Below are positions 11,551-23,758 of a DNA stretch of 64,000 nt, piece after piece. Made by a program: the position numbers and the translations under genes. The notes under the pieces were generated by a model. It made no database searches. It was given only the letters and a program-made list of their open reading frames with translations, and was not told the origin of the DNA. The stretch spans positions 203,642-267,641 of the forward strand of contig MNCI01023689.1 in the NCBI GenBank assembly GCA_015680685.1, given 5' to 3'. The DNA is from Gnetum montanum (Eukaryota > Streptophyta > Gnetopsida > Gnetales > Gnetaceae). Numbering within the stretch: the stretch's first letter is position 1; each line of letters starts with the position of its first letter.

Positions 11551-13375
11551 TACCCCCATGACTGAATAAAAACTTGTCCTCGAGTTCCTTACAAAATATT
11601 GGGAAGGTATGGGATTACTGACTTGAATGACACTAATGGTAGATGGGGTGACATGTGAACGGATCATCATTACAATACATGGCAAAATTTAGTATTCATG
11701 AGAATAAGAGTGAACACTATACACATTTGACATCCAGCCTTATTTGGCAGCTGAGAGAGAAGAGAGAAGAGAGAGAGAAAAGAAAAGAAGTCTGTTGCTA
11801 CCGACACCAAGATTGCACTTTTCGTTGTCCATCCATAAGCATGTCATCAATCTTGTTCCTTGCATAACTGCTTTAGCACCAGTCCATTCCAAGTGTTTCC
11901 TCCAGATCCAATCCGTTGTTGTATGATTGTCATCTGCACACACAACACAGTCTGATATTAGCAAGGATAAATGAATCATAATACAGTTGATACCTTATCT
12001 CAGTGTAAGGTCCATTGGCTGAGTTGTGATATGGCTAATACAGATTTGGAGATATAATACTGGTGGTTACCCAAGGTGTAGGGGTTAGGAGAAAATCGAA
12101 AAAATTGGACCAGGACCCCCATGACTGAGAGCAAACCTCTGGTAGCGATAGAATGGAAAAAGATAAGGAATAAGAAAAATGAAGAAAAAGAAACAATAGC
12201 AACACTGATAAAATGGATGTCAAAGATGGAAATGAATAAAATAATTGGTGATTGCGGAGATGTTTAAGGAAAAGAAGTTAATGGATGCACCAAATAGGAA
12301 TGCCAGTGGGTCCTCCCCAAAGCAGGCTCATGCCGTTAATGCCCTAGCAATCCCACATTCAAAGAGTCCGTAGGCTCTAGGAATGTCATTCGGAGACAAG
12401 AGTTAAAGTATTAATCATAGGATTTTACCAAAAAGAAAACAATGCATCAACCAAAATATGAACTATTGACATAACCGGCAATGAGGTGATGAATGGAGAA
12501 AGAATGATGGAAAGAAGAGAGAATGGAATGGAATCTCAAGAACAAGGTGGTGTATAACCCCTTGTGTATTAATGGTTAATGTGACTTAGTAGATCTCATT
12601 CCAAATCCAGCCTCAAAAAATCCACATATAGTGACTTCGCATTAATACATTTGGCCAATCCATCCACCTGAAGTAACATGAATGCCTCCACAAAAGAGTC
12701 ACCACCATTCCGACAAAATGAACAAGGAGAAAGTAGGAAGTGAGAAGAGCCTTAGTTAGAGGGAACATTTTTATTTAGTTCCATAACCAGTTCTTGTAGC
12801 ACAAATGATTATTTTGTTGAAGGGGTGTGCTTTGAATTCCCATTATTTTTTTTATTTTTTTTTATTTTTTTTGCGTGAGAACCACACCATGCAAAGACTT
12901 CTTATTTTTATTAGCTCAGCTTCTCGATAATGGAGCAGTGTTGACATGGTACGAGAGAATCAAGAAGAAAACATCCAAGCACCCAAGAGAATGGCTAGCA
13001 CAAATGCATCAAATTCCCTTGAAGTCACACCCTTTTCAGTCCTTGATTCCTTTCTTAGTTTGAGAAATACTCAGTCACCAATTCATTGATAGTTCTTATT
13101 ATTGAGAAAGAGGGCTGTACAGTTCCAAGCCAAGAGAGACCATAGAAATTCATGGATGTGTGGGTGATGTGGACTCATTGCCTGTTATATCAAAAGAACC
13201 ATACCTTAGCATCAATATCATAACTTAAAGGTAAAAACCAAACATTAGCAATCAATGGAATATAGTTCATACCACCATTAGGAGCACTTAATAGGTGACG
13301 AATTAAACAAAATAAATAAACACACAAAGAAATGAAAGAGTATAAATGATGTTGTAAAACAAAAAATAAGAAAAG
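11551..13375 (-). other. 3' noncoding region of B2 with vestigial ORF3 start
   Basis: From the LTR inward: a polypurine tract complement (11551-11566); a vestigial reading frame whose ATG lies at 11931-11933 and which matches the 68-codon B frame (MTIIQQ for MAIIQQ); the intron-like segment ending GTGTGTGCAG (11934-11993, 60 nt); a second polypurine-like agtcatgggggtcc (about 12112-12128); the conserved ctccccaaagcaggctcatg block (12310-12345); an A/T tract (12845-12875); and repeats of tgtaaaacaaaaa (13385-13425). Confidence 0.65.
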
Positions 13376-14317
13376 TTAAAGAAATTTGTAAAACAAAAAT
13401 GTGTAAAACAAAAATGTGTAAAACTCTCTTGATTCGAAGGGAGAGATCGAAAATAATGAGCACTTGTTTGAATTTTTTAGAAGTGTCCAACTCCTCCCAA
13501 TTGATGTTTTTAGGTTAAGGGTTGGAAGTTGGCGATGCTCTCGTTCTAGTGTATCTATGCTTTTGACGTGGTCGCAAGTTGGTCCCCCAGTTAGTTCCAT
13601 GCATATTGGTGAGTTGCTCTCTTGGTTTGCTATCAACCACTGGGTGTTTTCTTGTTGTGTGGTTGCTACATACAAGAACCTTTGTACATTAACCTCTGGT
13701 GCACACCGGTTGCATGCAGGCAATGCTAAACATTCCTGTACGCAATCATAGCCTGTATCACTGTATGTGATGCATGGAACTTTCTTCTTCTTGATCTTTC
13801 CACAAGTGTTTTCCTTAGATATTTCTAGGGAGGGATCGTGGATTCCTAGGCATGTGTTCACGGTACTTAGCCATGCCCTTCCCATTATTATTGGGAAGTC
13901 CCCTTTGTCATTGTTGACTTGTATCACTAGGAAATCAACTGGGTATGAACAACCACACATAGTGGTAACGATGTCCTCCACCAGTCCCAAGGGAATAGTG
14001 ATGGATTGGTCAACCAGCTCTAAGAAAATATTGCTCTTCTTTAGTGGAGGCAGGTTCTAGTCTTTATACATTTCTTACGATATCAAGTTGACTTCGGAAC
14101 CTGATTCCAGAAGAGCTTTACAAGGTTCATTCCCAGTGACTTGGAGATAAATCAAGGAACTCTCAGGATCAGAGAATTTCCTGGGAAGGTGGCCCTCCTT
14201 GATTCACTCAGGGACGGTATGTGTTAACATAACCGTGTGAGTTGAGCTCTGTTTTTGATTTGAAGAGAGCTTCGAAGCCTTATTTGATGGAGGAACGTTC
14301 AGAGGCTCAACTGCTTG
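13376..14317 (-). pseudogene. gag-protease C-terminal fragment of B2 (non-autonomous type)
   Basis: The minus strand encodes the retropepsin-like region followed by a 204-codon open stretch (13376-13990; GLVEDIVTTMCGCSYPVDFL, FPIIMGRAWLSTVNTCLGI, KVPCITYSD). Upstream, the active-site DSG is ESG (LLESGSEVNLIS), so catalysis is probably lost. The C-terminus reads IGRSWTLLKNSN and then jumps into the 3' noncoding region, so RT, RNase H and integrase are absent, with the same junction as element B. The 5' part runs into the assembly gap. Confidence 0.8.
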
Positions 14318-14864
14318 NNNNNNNNNNNNNNNNNNNNNNNNNNNNNNNNNNNNNNNNNNNNNNNNNNNNNNNNNNNNNNNNNNNNNNNNNNNNNNNNNNN
14401 NNNNNNNNNNNNNNNNNNNNNNNNNNNNNNNNNNNNNNNNNNNNNNNNNNNNNNNNNNNNNNNNNNNNNNNNNNNNNNNNNNNNNNNNNNNNNNNNNNNN
14501 NNNNNNNNNNNNNNNNNNNNNNNNNNNNNNNNNNNNNNNNNNNNNNNNNNNNNNNNNNNNNNNNNNNNNNNNNNNNNNNNNNNNNNNNNNNNNNNNNNNN
14601 NNNNNNNNNNNNNNNNNNNNNNNNNNNNNNNNNNNNNNNNNNNNNNNNNNNNNNNNNNNNNNNNNNNNNNNNNNNNNNNNNNNNNNNNNNNNNNNNNNNN
14701 NNNNNNNNNNNNNNNNNNNNNNNNNNNNNNNNNNNNNNNNNNNNNNNNNNNNNNNNNNNNNNNNNNNNNNNNNNNNNNNNNNNNNNNNNNNNNNNNNNNN
14801 NNNNNNNNNNNNNNNNNNNNNNNNNNNNNNNNNNNNNNNNNNNNNNNNNNNNNNNNNNNNNNNN
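14318..14864. other. Assembly gap (547 N)
   Basis: Only N bases. The gap hides the 5' part of B2 and, judged from the 3' LTR, the first roughly 390 bases of the A1 5' LTR. Confidence 0.99.
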
Positions 14865-15352
14865 TTCATGTAATTTACATTAATGTTATTTATGTAGTAA
14901 TTAATTTTGATCAATCAAGAAAATAATTAAATTACACAAGCATGACCCCTTCAAGCATACGTGTGACACTTGGTAGCTCAGAAACGACTAGCATTTGATA
15001 CCCCAACAGTGTTTGCACAAAGTTTAGGATGTGTTCAAGAAGTGGAAACAGTTACTTGTGGTAGGCTAGATTAGACTATAGTTTACTTAGTAATTAATTA
15101 TTCTTACTTTTATTCTTGTTCTAAGTAAGTAATTCCATAAAAACACAAAATAATAAAAATCTTATGTCTCAATCACACTTAACCATATAATTGTATTCCA
15201 CAAGTGGGACTGGGAAGACAATGAATGAACAACATGCACACATTGTTTAGCTCTAGTGTACTTACTAATTATAGTTTGTGGAATTCTACTAGATTGCACG
15301 TGAACGCTTGTGGTTCCTATGGTTGGGTGTAGGGGTACCTTGCTGCTCATCA
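14865..15352 (+). mobile_element. 5' LTR of element A1 (right part, GATATC-type)
   Basis: It matches 24150-24628 (the A1 3' LTR) nearly base for base, including the direct run through U5 and the end GCTGCTCATCA before the primer site. The U3 and R parts lie in the gap. Confidence 0.9.
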
Positions 15353-15353
15353 T

Positions 15354-15371
15354 TGACGTTGTTGTTGGGGA
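15354..15371 (+). other. Primer binding site, decayed tRNA-Asp type (A1)
   Basis: The site tgacgttgttgttgggga differs from the intact B site at five positions, all C-to-T or G-to-A transitions. Confidence 0.8.
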
Positions 15372-15509
15372 TTGTAGTTCTTCTTGTGCTATCCAATCCT
15401 AGTGAAACTTAGTAACCTCATTGTTTGAACCCTAAGATTCAAATCCTATGAAAACAAAAATTATTATCATTAAATTAAATCTCAATTGCACACTTTTGAT
15501 TAACACAAA

Positions 15510-17960
15510 ATGTCTTCTTCTCACAGGAACCCATCTCTGCCTAGGGTAGTTCAAGTGCCTCAACAATACCAGGTGGTGTATGCTCATCTTGATGAGTATG
15601 TACCAGACTTTACTTTCATCTTACATCAAGATTAACTAATGTGGTGGCATGATATGGAAGGCAACATTGTGTTGCCACCTAACCAATTTTTTCTAGCAAT
15701 GCTCCAGCTAATGCTTGCATGACACTGGCTTCAACATCTCCATGGAGAATATGAGATGTGAGATCTCAACTCAAGGGATTATCATCCCATTGAAGCACAA
15801 AAATTAAGGTATCATCAACTGGAGCACTAGCACGAGCTTGTGAAGGGTAAGGGGTCAAATATCTTTCCACCTTCACTTGGCCCAATTGATGAAGGCGACC
15901 ACTTATTTAGTGATTCTCATCTCTTTGAATTTGTTCAAGGAGCCCTCAACTAGAATGTACAATCCACAATCCATAATCCAGGTTCTACTCAAAATAGATC
16001 CAATGAAAAAAATGGATTTGGAGAAGCAAGTCAAGAAAATGGGGACAAAGGAGATCATAATCATGATTGTGGTCCTGAGCATCAAAGGAAAGGTGATAGG
16101 CATCAGCATGGAGCAAGTTACCCTTCTTCTTCCCCTTCATCATCATCATCATCATCTTCATCTGGTTTAGATCATGGCCATAGAAGAAATAACTGTGATG
16201 GAGGTGACTGATAGAAGGGACCATCAGGATAGTCATGACTAAAGACATGGGAAATTTAGAGAGGTCCATCCTCAAGAAAGAAGGGCTAGTAGGGAACATC
16301 ATAGGAACCACCATCATGACCTTGATGAACTTCTACTTGCTACTTGGGGCATGTTGAATATTGCAAAGGCTGTGAGGATTCCAACTAGGCATGTGAAGGA
16401 CAATAGAATAAAGAGGTTGGATATGAATAACATCCCTTAGTTTGAGGGAGGATATGATGCTAATCAATAAAATCATCTCCAGGCCTTCCAAGATGTATGT
16501 GCCTTATAGAACATTGAAAATAACTAGCAAAACCTAAAATTATTTCCAAGGATGCTTATAAAGGAAGTAGAAAATTGGTATTGATCCTTGGAACCAGAAT
16601 CAATCAAGTGGTGGAGTACGATGTTAGAATTATTCAATAACAAATATCAAACGTACTCTCGAGTATCCAATCTAAGAAAACAAATTCAAGGGTGGAAACA
16701 AGGAAATCATGAACCCTTGGATGCTACTATTGGTCAATACTACTCTCTGTTGCATAGGTGTCCCAACCATGGATACTCTCAACTTGATTAGCTTTGCCAT
16801 ATCATAAATGGATTGTGGTATGAAACTAGGAAAACCCTTGGCATCTATGCCCAAGGGAGATTGATAGAGTTAAGCACTTGTCAAATCTAAAAACTAATTG
16901 AGTAGGTAGCCAAGGAGGAGGGAGAACTAAGAAAACATGAAAGTGCAGAAGAATACAACTGAGACCCTTCTATTCAGAAAAGGAGGTTTGATTTTGTGAT
17001 AGTGAGGATGAATTTGCCAGAGATGAGGTGGTGAATCAGAAAATCTTGCCATTCTAAAAATTGCAATTAGAAATCATAGCCAAGGTTGATTTGTTATGGG
17101 ACTCCATGGATAATAGGTTTCAAGCTATTTTAAAAATTGTTGAAGAATTTAAGGAGCAAAGCAGTGAGTGAGAGTGTCAAAGATGTAAGGAAGTTGAACG
17201 CACCATATCTAAGGGTAAAGGTAAAATAGCTGCAATAGAGATGGCTGTGGATAGCGATTTAGATGGTGATGGTGGATGTGATGTTTACAAGGATGAACAT
17301 CATAAGGGATGTTGTCTAGTTATATCACACTTGCAGGAATCTGGGGTGTATGCGTTGCATCCATGACTTACACAAAGGTAAACACCCAAAAGATTGCCTT
17401 ATCACAAGGTAATCCTTGACAGTTCCACCAACCATAGTAATACTATTTAAGTGAAACTCCTTTGCAACCCTATGAATTGTACCAGTAGTGGTAGCAACCA
17501 TAATCATGGGCATTGCCACCTCTAAGACAGTAGTACCCTTACTAGCAACCAGATCTCTATTGTTACTATGTTCAACAACCTTCATCTTCAAGGTACTCCT
17601 TTGGTCATGTTGTTGCTTATCAACCTCATCACTACCCTCTTGAAACATACCAATTGCCCTATCCAAGGAGGGATGCCACTTACTACCCTCATGCACTTCT
17701 TGTTCTTGCACGTACTCCTCCACCTGCTGCACAACTACCACCTGCTCTGTCCATGCAAGGTGAATTTCCTACACAATCATAGCAAAGAAACACTATGAGG
17801 GTAGTTAATTTAGAATCAATTAATCCATCAAGTGGGCCAAAATCACAAACAAAGAGAAGACCCTTTTTCCGACCTCATAGTCCATAAAAGCCCTTGGATA
17901 CATCAATGGTTGGTAACCTTGCTCCTCCAACTTTCTTTGTTTCCTCTTTATTCAAGTCCC
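15510..17960 (+). pseudogene. gag pseudogene of element A1
   Basis: It starts MSSSHRNPS at 15510, aligned with MASSH of B, and continues with DEYVPDFTFILHQD and GNIVLPPN. The capsid-like core (16370-16950) reads IPTRHVKDNRIKRLDMNNIP, LEPESIKWWSTMLELFNNKY, SNLRKQIQGWKQG and LLHRCPNHGYSQ. A low-complexity Asp/His/Ser-rich segment precedes it (16000-16200) and a proline/glutamine-rich tail follows. At least a dozen stops or frameshifts make it non-functional. Confidence 0.85.
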
Positions 17961-18490
17961 CTTCAAACTAAAATCCTTCTTGAATCCATACTATAATGTT
18001 GACACATGTTGTATCCAATTGGATTCGAGTTGCTAACCTACCTAGAAAATTAGCTGATCCTAGGAGTCCCCTAGTTTACTTGCAAATTGCTGTGAATGAG
18101 CCTTGTAAAGCTCTTCTTGACTTTAGTTCCAATGTTAATTTAATCTCACATGAGATGTACACAATGTGAAGCCTTCCTCCCTTGAAGAAGAACAACATTT
18201 GGTTAGAACTGATGGACCAGTCCATCACTGTTCCATTGGGACTAGTTGAGGACATCATCACGACTATTTGTGGGTGGTCACATCCTGCTGATTTCCTAGT
18301 AATCAAAGTGGAGAACTGAAAGGGGGACTTTCTAATTATTATGGAAAGGGAATGGATAAGTATATTTGATGCTAAAATGGGCATTAGAGATCTTTTGTTG
18401 GAAATATCAAAAGAAAATGAATTTGGAAAGATCGAGAAGAAGAGAGTTCCATGTATTCTGTATAGCGATTTAGGGTGCCATTGTGTGTAG
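17961..18490 (+). pseudogene. Aspartic protease domain of A1
   Basis: The retropepsin-like sequence reads ALLDFSSNVNLISHEMY (about 18108-18160), LELMDQSITVPLGLVEDIIT, WSHPADFLVI and ISKENEFGKIEKKRVPCILY. The catalytic triplet DSG of B is DFS here (18119-18127), so the enzyme would be inactive even without the stops. Confidence 0.8.
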
Positions 18491-18699
18491 AAGTTATGGT
18501 CAGTTAAGCAAACATCTATCTTTGCATGCAAGTAGTGTGCACTAGAAGCTAATGTCTAGAGATGTCTATATGCAGTAGCCACAAAACAAGAGGGTACCTA
18601 GTGGCTGACAGCTGATGCTAGTAGCAGCACATTATGCATGGAACCTACTGAGGGCCTAATGTATGAGTATGTTGCAAGTATGGATAAATTGGAGCAAGT

Positions 18700-20280
18700 T
18701 TATCACTAGCTCTTAAAAGAAGCAAATGATGATGTCAATTGGGATAAGTTGGAAATTCTTGACAATTTTAAACAAGATCCCCTTAAATTGAAGACACTAC
18801 TGATTGAAATGGAGTACGTATTTTTAAAAAATGGAAGGTCGGTTATTAGTAATGCTAAGCTTGTTGCAGAACAAAGGAAAAGGATAATAAAAGTTGTGAA
18901 AAAGTTGTTAGAAGCCTTCGCCTGGTCATATTCTAAACTTACTAGGATAGATCCAAGAATATGCCAGCACCGAATATACATTGACCTTGTCGTCAAGCCA
19001 AAACAACAATTGCAACGATGTTTAAATTCCAAGTTAAAATAGATTTTCAAAGAGGAGATTGAACAACTCTTCAAAGAAGGATTCATCTACCCTATCAAAA
19101 ATAGTGAGTGGGTCAGTCCACTCATGATCATACCAAAGAAAGAAGGAAAATGACAAGTATGCATTAATTTTTAGCTGCTCAACATGGCAACTTTCAGGGA
19201 TCATTTTCCATTGCCTTTCATCGACCAAGTGCTAGACACCATTTCGAGGCATAGCTATTACAACTTTTTGGATGGTTATAGTGGCTATAACCAAATCTAG
19301 ATTGCACCGGAGGACCAGGTAAAGAGAACTTTCACAAGTCCTTGGGGAACTTTTTCTTACCGTCAGATGCCATTTGGTCTATGTAATGCCCCAACCATGT
19401 TTCAACGATTAGTTCTTAGCATTTTCCAACAATAGATCGGTAGTAGGGTAGAAGTTTTTATGGATGATTTTTCTACCTACAGAGCTATGTTTGAGCAAGC
19501 CCTGGACTGTCTTGAGTAAGTGTTGAAGAGATGTGTTGAAACAAACCTCTGGCTTAATTAGCAAAAGAGCCATTTTATGGTCTCAGAAGGCATAGTCTTG
19601 GGGCATCACATCTTAAAAGAAGGAATCAAGGTGGACCCTGAAAAAAAGGGTCATCCAAGAAATAACCCACCAACCCAAAACAGTCAAAGAAGTTTGGTCA
19701 TTCCTTGGTTATACTGGCTACTATTGATGATTCATTGAGAATTTTTCCAAAATCAACCATCCATTGGTAGAATTGACAAAAAAGGATGCATCATTTGTCT
19801 CGACCCCTACATGTGAAGCAACATTTCAATAATTAAAGCAAAAGCTTGTTAAAACCCCCATTCTTCAAGCACCAAATTGTTCCAGACCGTTTCATGTGAT
19901 GATTGATGCATCAAATTATGCTTTGGGGGTAGTGCTTATGTAGATGGATAATTAAAAACATCTATATTACATTCATTGTGCAAGCCATAGTATTGTAGGT
20001 GCAAAATTGAACTACACCATCATAGAAGAGGAGCTAATGGTAGTGGTGGTCACCTTGGAGAAGTTAAGGCATTGTGCTTGGCTATAAAGTGTTTGTGCAC
20101 ATAGATCATAGCACCATCAGATTTCTAATGAACAAACCAATGGTGAGCCCCTGTGTCATATGGTGGCTCATGATTTTGCAGGATTTTGATTTCACGATGG
20201 TAGATTGTAAATATGTAGAGAATGTGGTCATGGATCACTTATTGTGACTAAGATGGAATGACAAGGAGAAAGAAAGTCCT
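18700..20280 (+). pseudogene. Reverse transcriptase and RNase H of A1
   Basis: The Ty3/Gypsy RT has EEIEQLFKEGFIYPI (19051), VSPLMIIPKK, FRDHFPLPFIDQVLD, FLDGYSGYNQI, FTSPWGTFSYRQMPFGLCNA and the catalytic FMDD at 19457-19468. RNase H follows with FHVMIDASNYALGVVLM (about 19890), HSIVGAKLNYT and EEELMVVVVTLEKLRH. There are many in-frame stops. Upstream (18700-18990), the linker WDKLEILDNFK marks the place at which B and B2 are deleted. Confidence 0.9.
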
Positions 20281-20329
20281 CTATTTGACCAATTCCCTAA
20301 TGAATCTCTCCTTGTAGGTGCTATTAATG

Positions 20330-21590
20330 CATAAATGGCTAATGAACCAAAATGATATGACACCATCCTCACTTATTTTCTCAAGTAAGATCTACCGTAA
20401 GGGCCTAACGCTAGAAAGACATAACAGTTTCTTCGCCAGGTCAAATATTTCATGGAGATTAATGAAAACCTTTACGAGGTTTGTCTCTATGACCTAGTAC
20501 ATTAGTGTGTCCCTAATATGAATCAATTGCACATTCTTCAGGATGCTCACAAAGGTCCCTGTGGGGTCCATTATGCTAGGAGATGCATGACCATAAAAAT
20601 CCTCATGGCAGGGTATTATTGGCCAACAATCTTTAGGGATGCACATTAATTCATCCGTGCTTGTGATCATTGCTAGGGGGATAATGGAATGACAGCTCAA
20701 ATGGAGGTGGCTCAACAATGGATACAACCTCTTGAGCCATTTGATATTTGGGGCATTGACTTTATGGGTCCCATCACATCCTTATCAAATGGAAAGGCAT
20801 ATATAATAGTTGTAGTTGACTATTGTACCAAGTGGGCAGAAAAAGTAGCTATCATTGACTGTACATCCACCACTGCTACTTGGTTTGTACAAAAAAACAT
20901 CGTAAAAAAGTTTAGTCATGCATTAATTTCTGATAATGGAACTCATTTTATAGGTGCCACTTTTTGGAAGCTGATGCAATGCTTGGGGGTTGAACATAAA
21001 CTCACAACATCATATCACCCCCAAGCCAATGGTCAAGCTGAGGTCACTAATCAAGAGATTACAAAAATCTTAATGCAGACCATTAGCAAATACCAAAGGG
21101 ACTAGATCACTAAATTAAATGATGCCCTTTGAGCCTATCACTTTACATGAAGCTTCCTATAGGTTATTCTCCCTAGGAGCTTGTGTACGGAAAACTACCA
21201 ACATTGCCCATCTAATCTGAGCTCCGTATAGTCTCTACAGCCTATGACCTTGACCTAAATCTAAGTCTAGCATAGAAAGACCAATTGATGAACCTTAACT
21301 TGCTAGAAAAATATTAGTTAATGGCCTTTTCATCTAATGAAATGCATAAGGCATTCAATAAGAAATGCCATGACCTCAAAATAAGAAAAGTTAAGTTTCA
21401 ACCAAGAGACAAGGTTCTCTATTGGATTCCTACACATGTACCCCAACGAACCAAATTTCAAAGATTATGGGAAGGACCTTACATTATTGATGAGACTTTT
21501 CCATATAGGGTCATGATCACCTAAAAACCTAATAGCTCAGACAAGAAAAAACTAGTTAACATTCAACAAATAAAACCTTTTCATGAGCTC
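20330..21590 (+). pseudogene. Integrase of A1 (core still open)
   Basis: The zinc-binding HHCC region is at about 20520-20680 (HILQDAHKGPCGVHYA and ACDHC). The core is an uninterrupted 138-codon stretch (20689-21105) in which all three catalytic residues survive: D in WGIDFMGP, D in LISDNGTHF and E in NGQAEVTNQE. The C-terminal GPY/F-like module reads LWEGPYIIDETFPYRV (about 21470-21510). Stops before and after the core make the full protein non-functional. No chromodomain follows, which supports a Tat/Athila rather than chromovirus placement. Confidence 0.88.
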
Positions 21591-22369
21591 AAGCCAACCA
21601 ACACAACAAACACCTCGCCAGATGGACAACCACGCTCAATCTTTCGAATCTCTCCCTTCCAACTTAGTCATGGGGGAGATGGACATCCATACTAACATCT
21701 TAGATGGCTCCTCAGTTTTTGACTTTTTTATTTTTCACATTTTTGGTTTTACAACTTTTTGTTTTCATCTTCTTTGTTTTACATTTTTTTTACATATTTG
21801 TATTTTTAAGGTTATTAGTCTTCTCTTAGTTTTTTTTTACACCATCATTAATATATTCAATATTTATTCTCTACTCTACTTTCTTTTATGGTTATGTTTG
21901 CTTATGTTTGATGTGTTTCTCTACTTTTTCTGCTAATAAGGTGGCAGGTACAATGGTAATACACTACTGAATGGTGGTATGCTTCATTTGTAATTTGATT
22001 GTTGATGTTTGGTTTTTGACTTTAAATGTCATTATTGACAACTGGGACATAGTTTCTTTTTATGTAATAGGCAGTGAGTCCACATCATCCACCCATCCAC
22101 ATATTGTATGGTTTTTCTTGTTTTGAAAGCATGCAGTCTCTTCTTCATTAATGCAACTTTAATAAATTGGTGACTTGTGTAGTTTTCGGAATTAGAAGGA
22201 ATCATGGGTTTGGAAAGGGTGTGGCTTCAAAGGGATGCAATATTCTTTGTTCTTTTCTCTTTTCCTATGTGCACGAGTGTTCTCATAAGCTTCTCATCAT
22301 TTTGTGTCATTTCACAATAGGAAGTCCAATAAGTCCTTGCATGGTGTGATCCTCATCATCAAAAAAATG

Positions 22370-22428
<59 letters not shown>

Positions 22429-23744
22429 GGATTCAAAGCACACCCCTTGGATAAAATAAATGCAGAAAAATGCATGGGTCTTTGCATGGCATGGTTCCCA
22501 TTCAAAACAGAAAAAAGAAAAAAACATGGGAATTCAAAGCACACCCCTTAGATCAAATAAAAGAGCTACAAGCACTAGTTATGAGACTTTTCTTGTCTCC
22601 TCTAACTAAGGCCCTTTCTCACTTCCTACCTTCACTCCAATTTGGAATGGTGGTTGTTTTGTGAAAGCATTCTTATGTCTCAGGGGATGGACTAGCCTTA
22701 GGATGTTGATGTGAAGTCACTGAAAGTGGCTAGTTTTGATCTAGACCAAGGATGGATCCTACCAAGTCATTTAATCACAAACTCCATAAGGGATTGCATG
22801 TGACCATAATTAGGAACTCCATTCCACTCTCTCTGTCATCCATCTATGCTTTTCATGCCTCACCTCATTGCCGATTTCATGTTTTGATTCAATGTTCTAG
22901 TTTGATGTGTTGGGTTTCTAAGTCAGTTACTTTTGGGCTTTTGTACTTAAATTTCCATAGCCATTAATCATCTATGGTGCCCACAAACTCCTTGGTTTGA
23001 AGTTATGCAAGGGAATAAAAGGCTTGTGCCTACTTTGGGGAGGACCCACTTGCATATCTTTTGGTTTGGTTAAGTTAAGTTCTTTACCCTTAGACATTGT
23101 TACAATTAAATTCTTTTTATTTACCCCATCTTTGTCATCCAATTGTATGCACTTTCATAACTGTTTGTAATGAACTCATTTTTATTGTTGCGAATAACCT
23201 CTTTCCAATATCCTTGTGTTAAGCTTTTTCTGAATTATATGGATCACTTCTCTTACTTAACCCATTTGTCAGTCTTTTCATTAACAACATCAAGAAACCA
23301 ATCTATCACAATCATAACTTGGCTAGATAAAATCACCGATGACACAAGGTACTTAGCCATTATGTGTTGCACTATAAATACTAATCCTTGGTTTTGTTAT
23401 GATTGCAGTGGGAAGCATGGACTAGAAGCAGGACTATCTTCACCAAGGAGGATGCAACCATATCACTCATGGGAGATTGTTCATAACCACTGGATCTCTT
23501 CTACCTCTCCCTCATTCTTTTGTTACCAGAGGGATTGGATGTCCTTTGGATCCATTGGTGTTCTTTCCTATTTTCATGAACACCCAATTTTGTACATAAC
23601 TATAATATTGTATGCTTGGGCACTTTTGTATTTTTCTATTTTCTCTTTGTCACTTTGCATGTCAATCAAATAAGTCCACACCCCTTAATATATTTTGTAA
23701 AGGACTTTTTCCTCTTCTTTTGTACTCGAGGACAAGTTTTCATT
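21591..23744 (+). other. 3' noncoding region of A1, ORF3 absent
   Basis: It opens with agtcatgggggagatgg (about 21667), then T-rich 'ttttgttttaca' repeats. It carries the hairpin-flanked simple-repeat unit twice (22335-22455 and 22480-22550), the conserved 'ctactttggggaggaccca' block (about 23031-23050) and an intron-like segment 23349-23408 (CAAG|GTACTT to GATTGCAG). After that acceptor only about 340 bases remain before the LTR, so ORF3 is deleted or was never present. Confidence 0.7.
22373..22425. repeat. (GA)n microsatellite
   Basis: About 26 GA repeats with one or no interruption. They sit inside the loop between the conserved arms 'gcatggtgtg' and 'aaagcacacccctt'. Confidence 0.97.
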
Positions 23745-23758
23745 CAGTTGTGGGGGTA
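23745..23758 (+). other. Polypurine tract of A1
   Basis: The motif agttgtgggggta lies directly before the 3' LTR, at the position of agtcatgggggta in B. Confidence 0.7.

Noticed and set aside
14204-14926. Long open frames across 14204-14926 on both strands
   Set aside because: They consist mostly of unknown residues from the 547-base gap.
22312-22544. Ser/Leu-repeat frames on the minus strand
   Set aside because: They are translations of the (GA)n microsatellite.
23170-23673. 167-codon frame in the 3' region of A1 as an env-like or ORF3 gene
   Set aside because: No similarity to ORF3 was seen; it crosses the conserved intron-like segment and the corresponding region of B and A2 is not open in the same frame.
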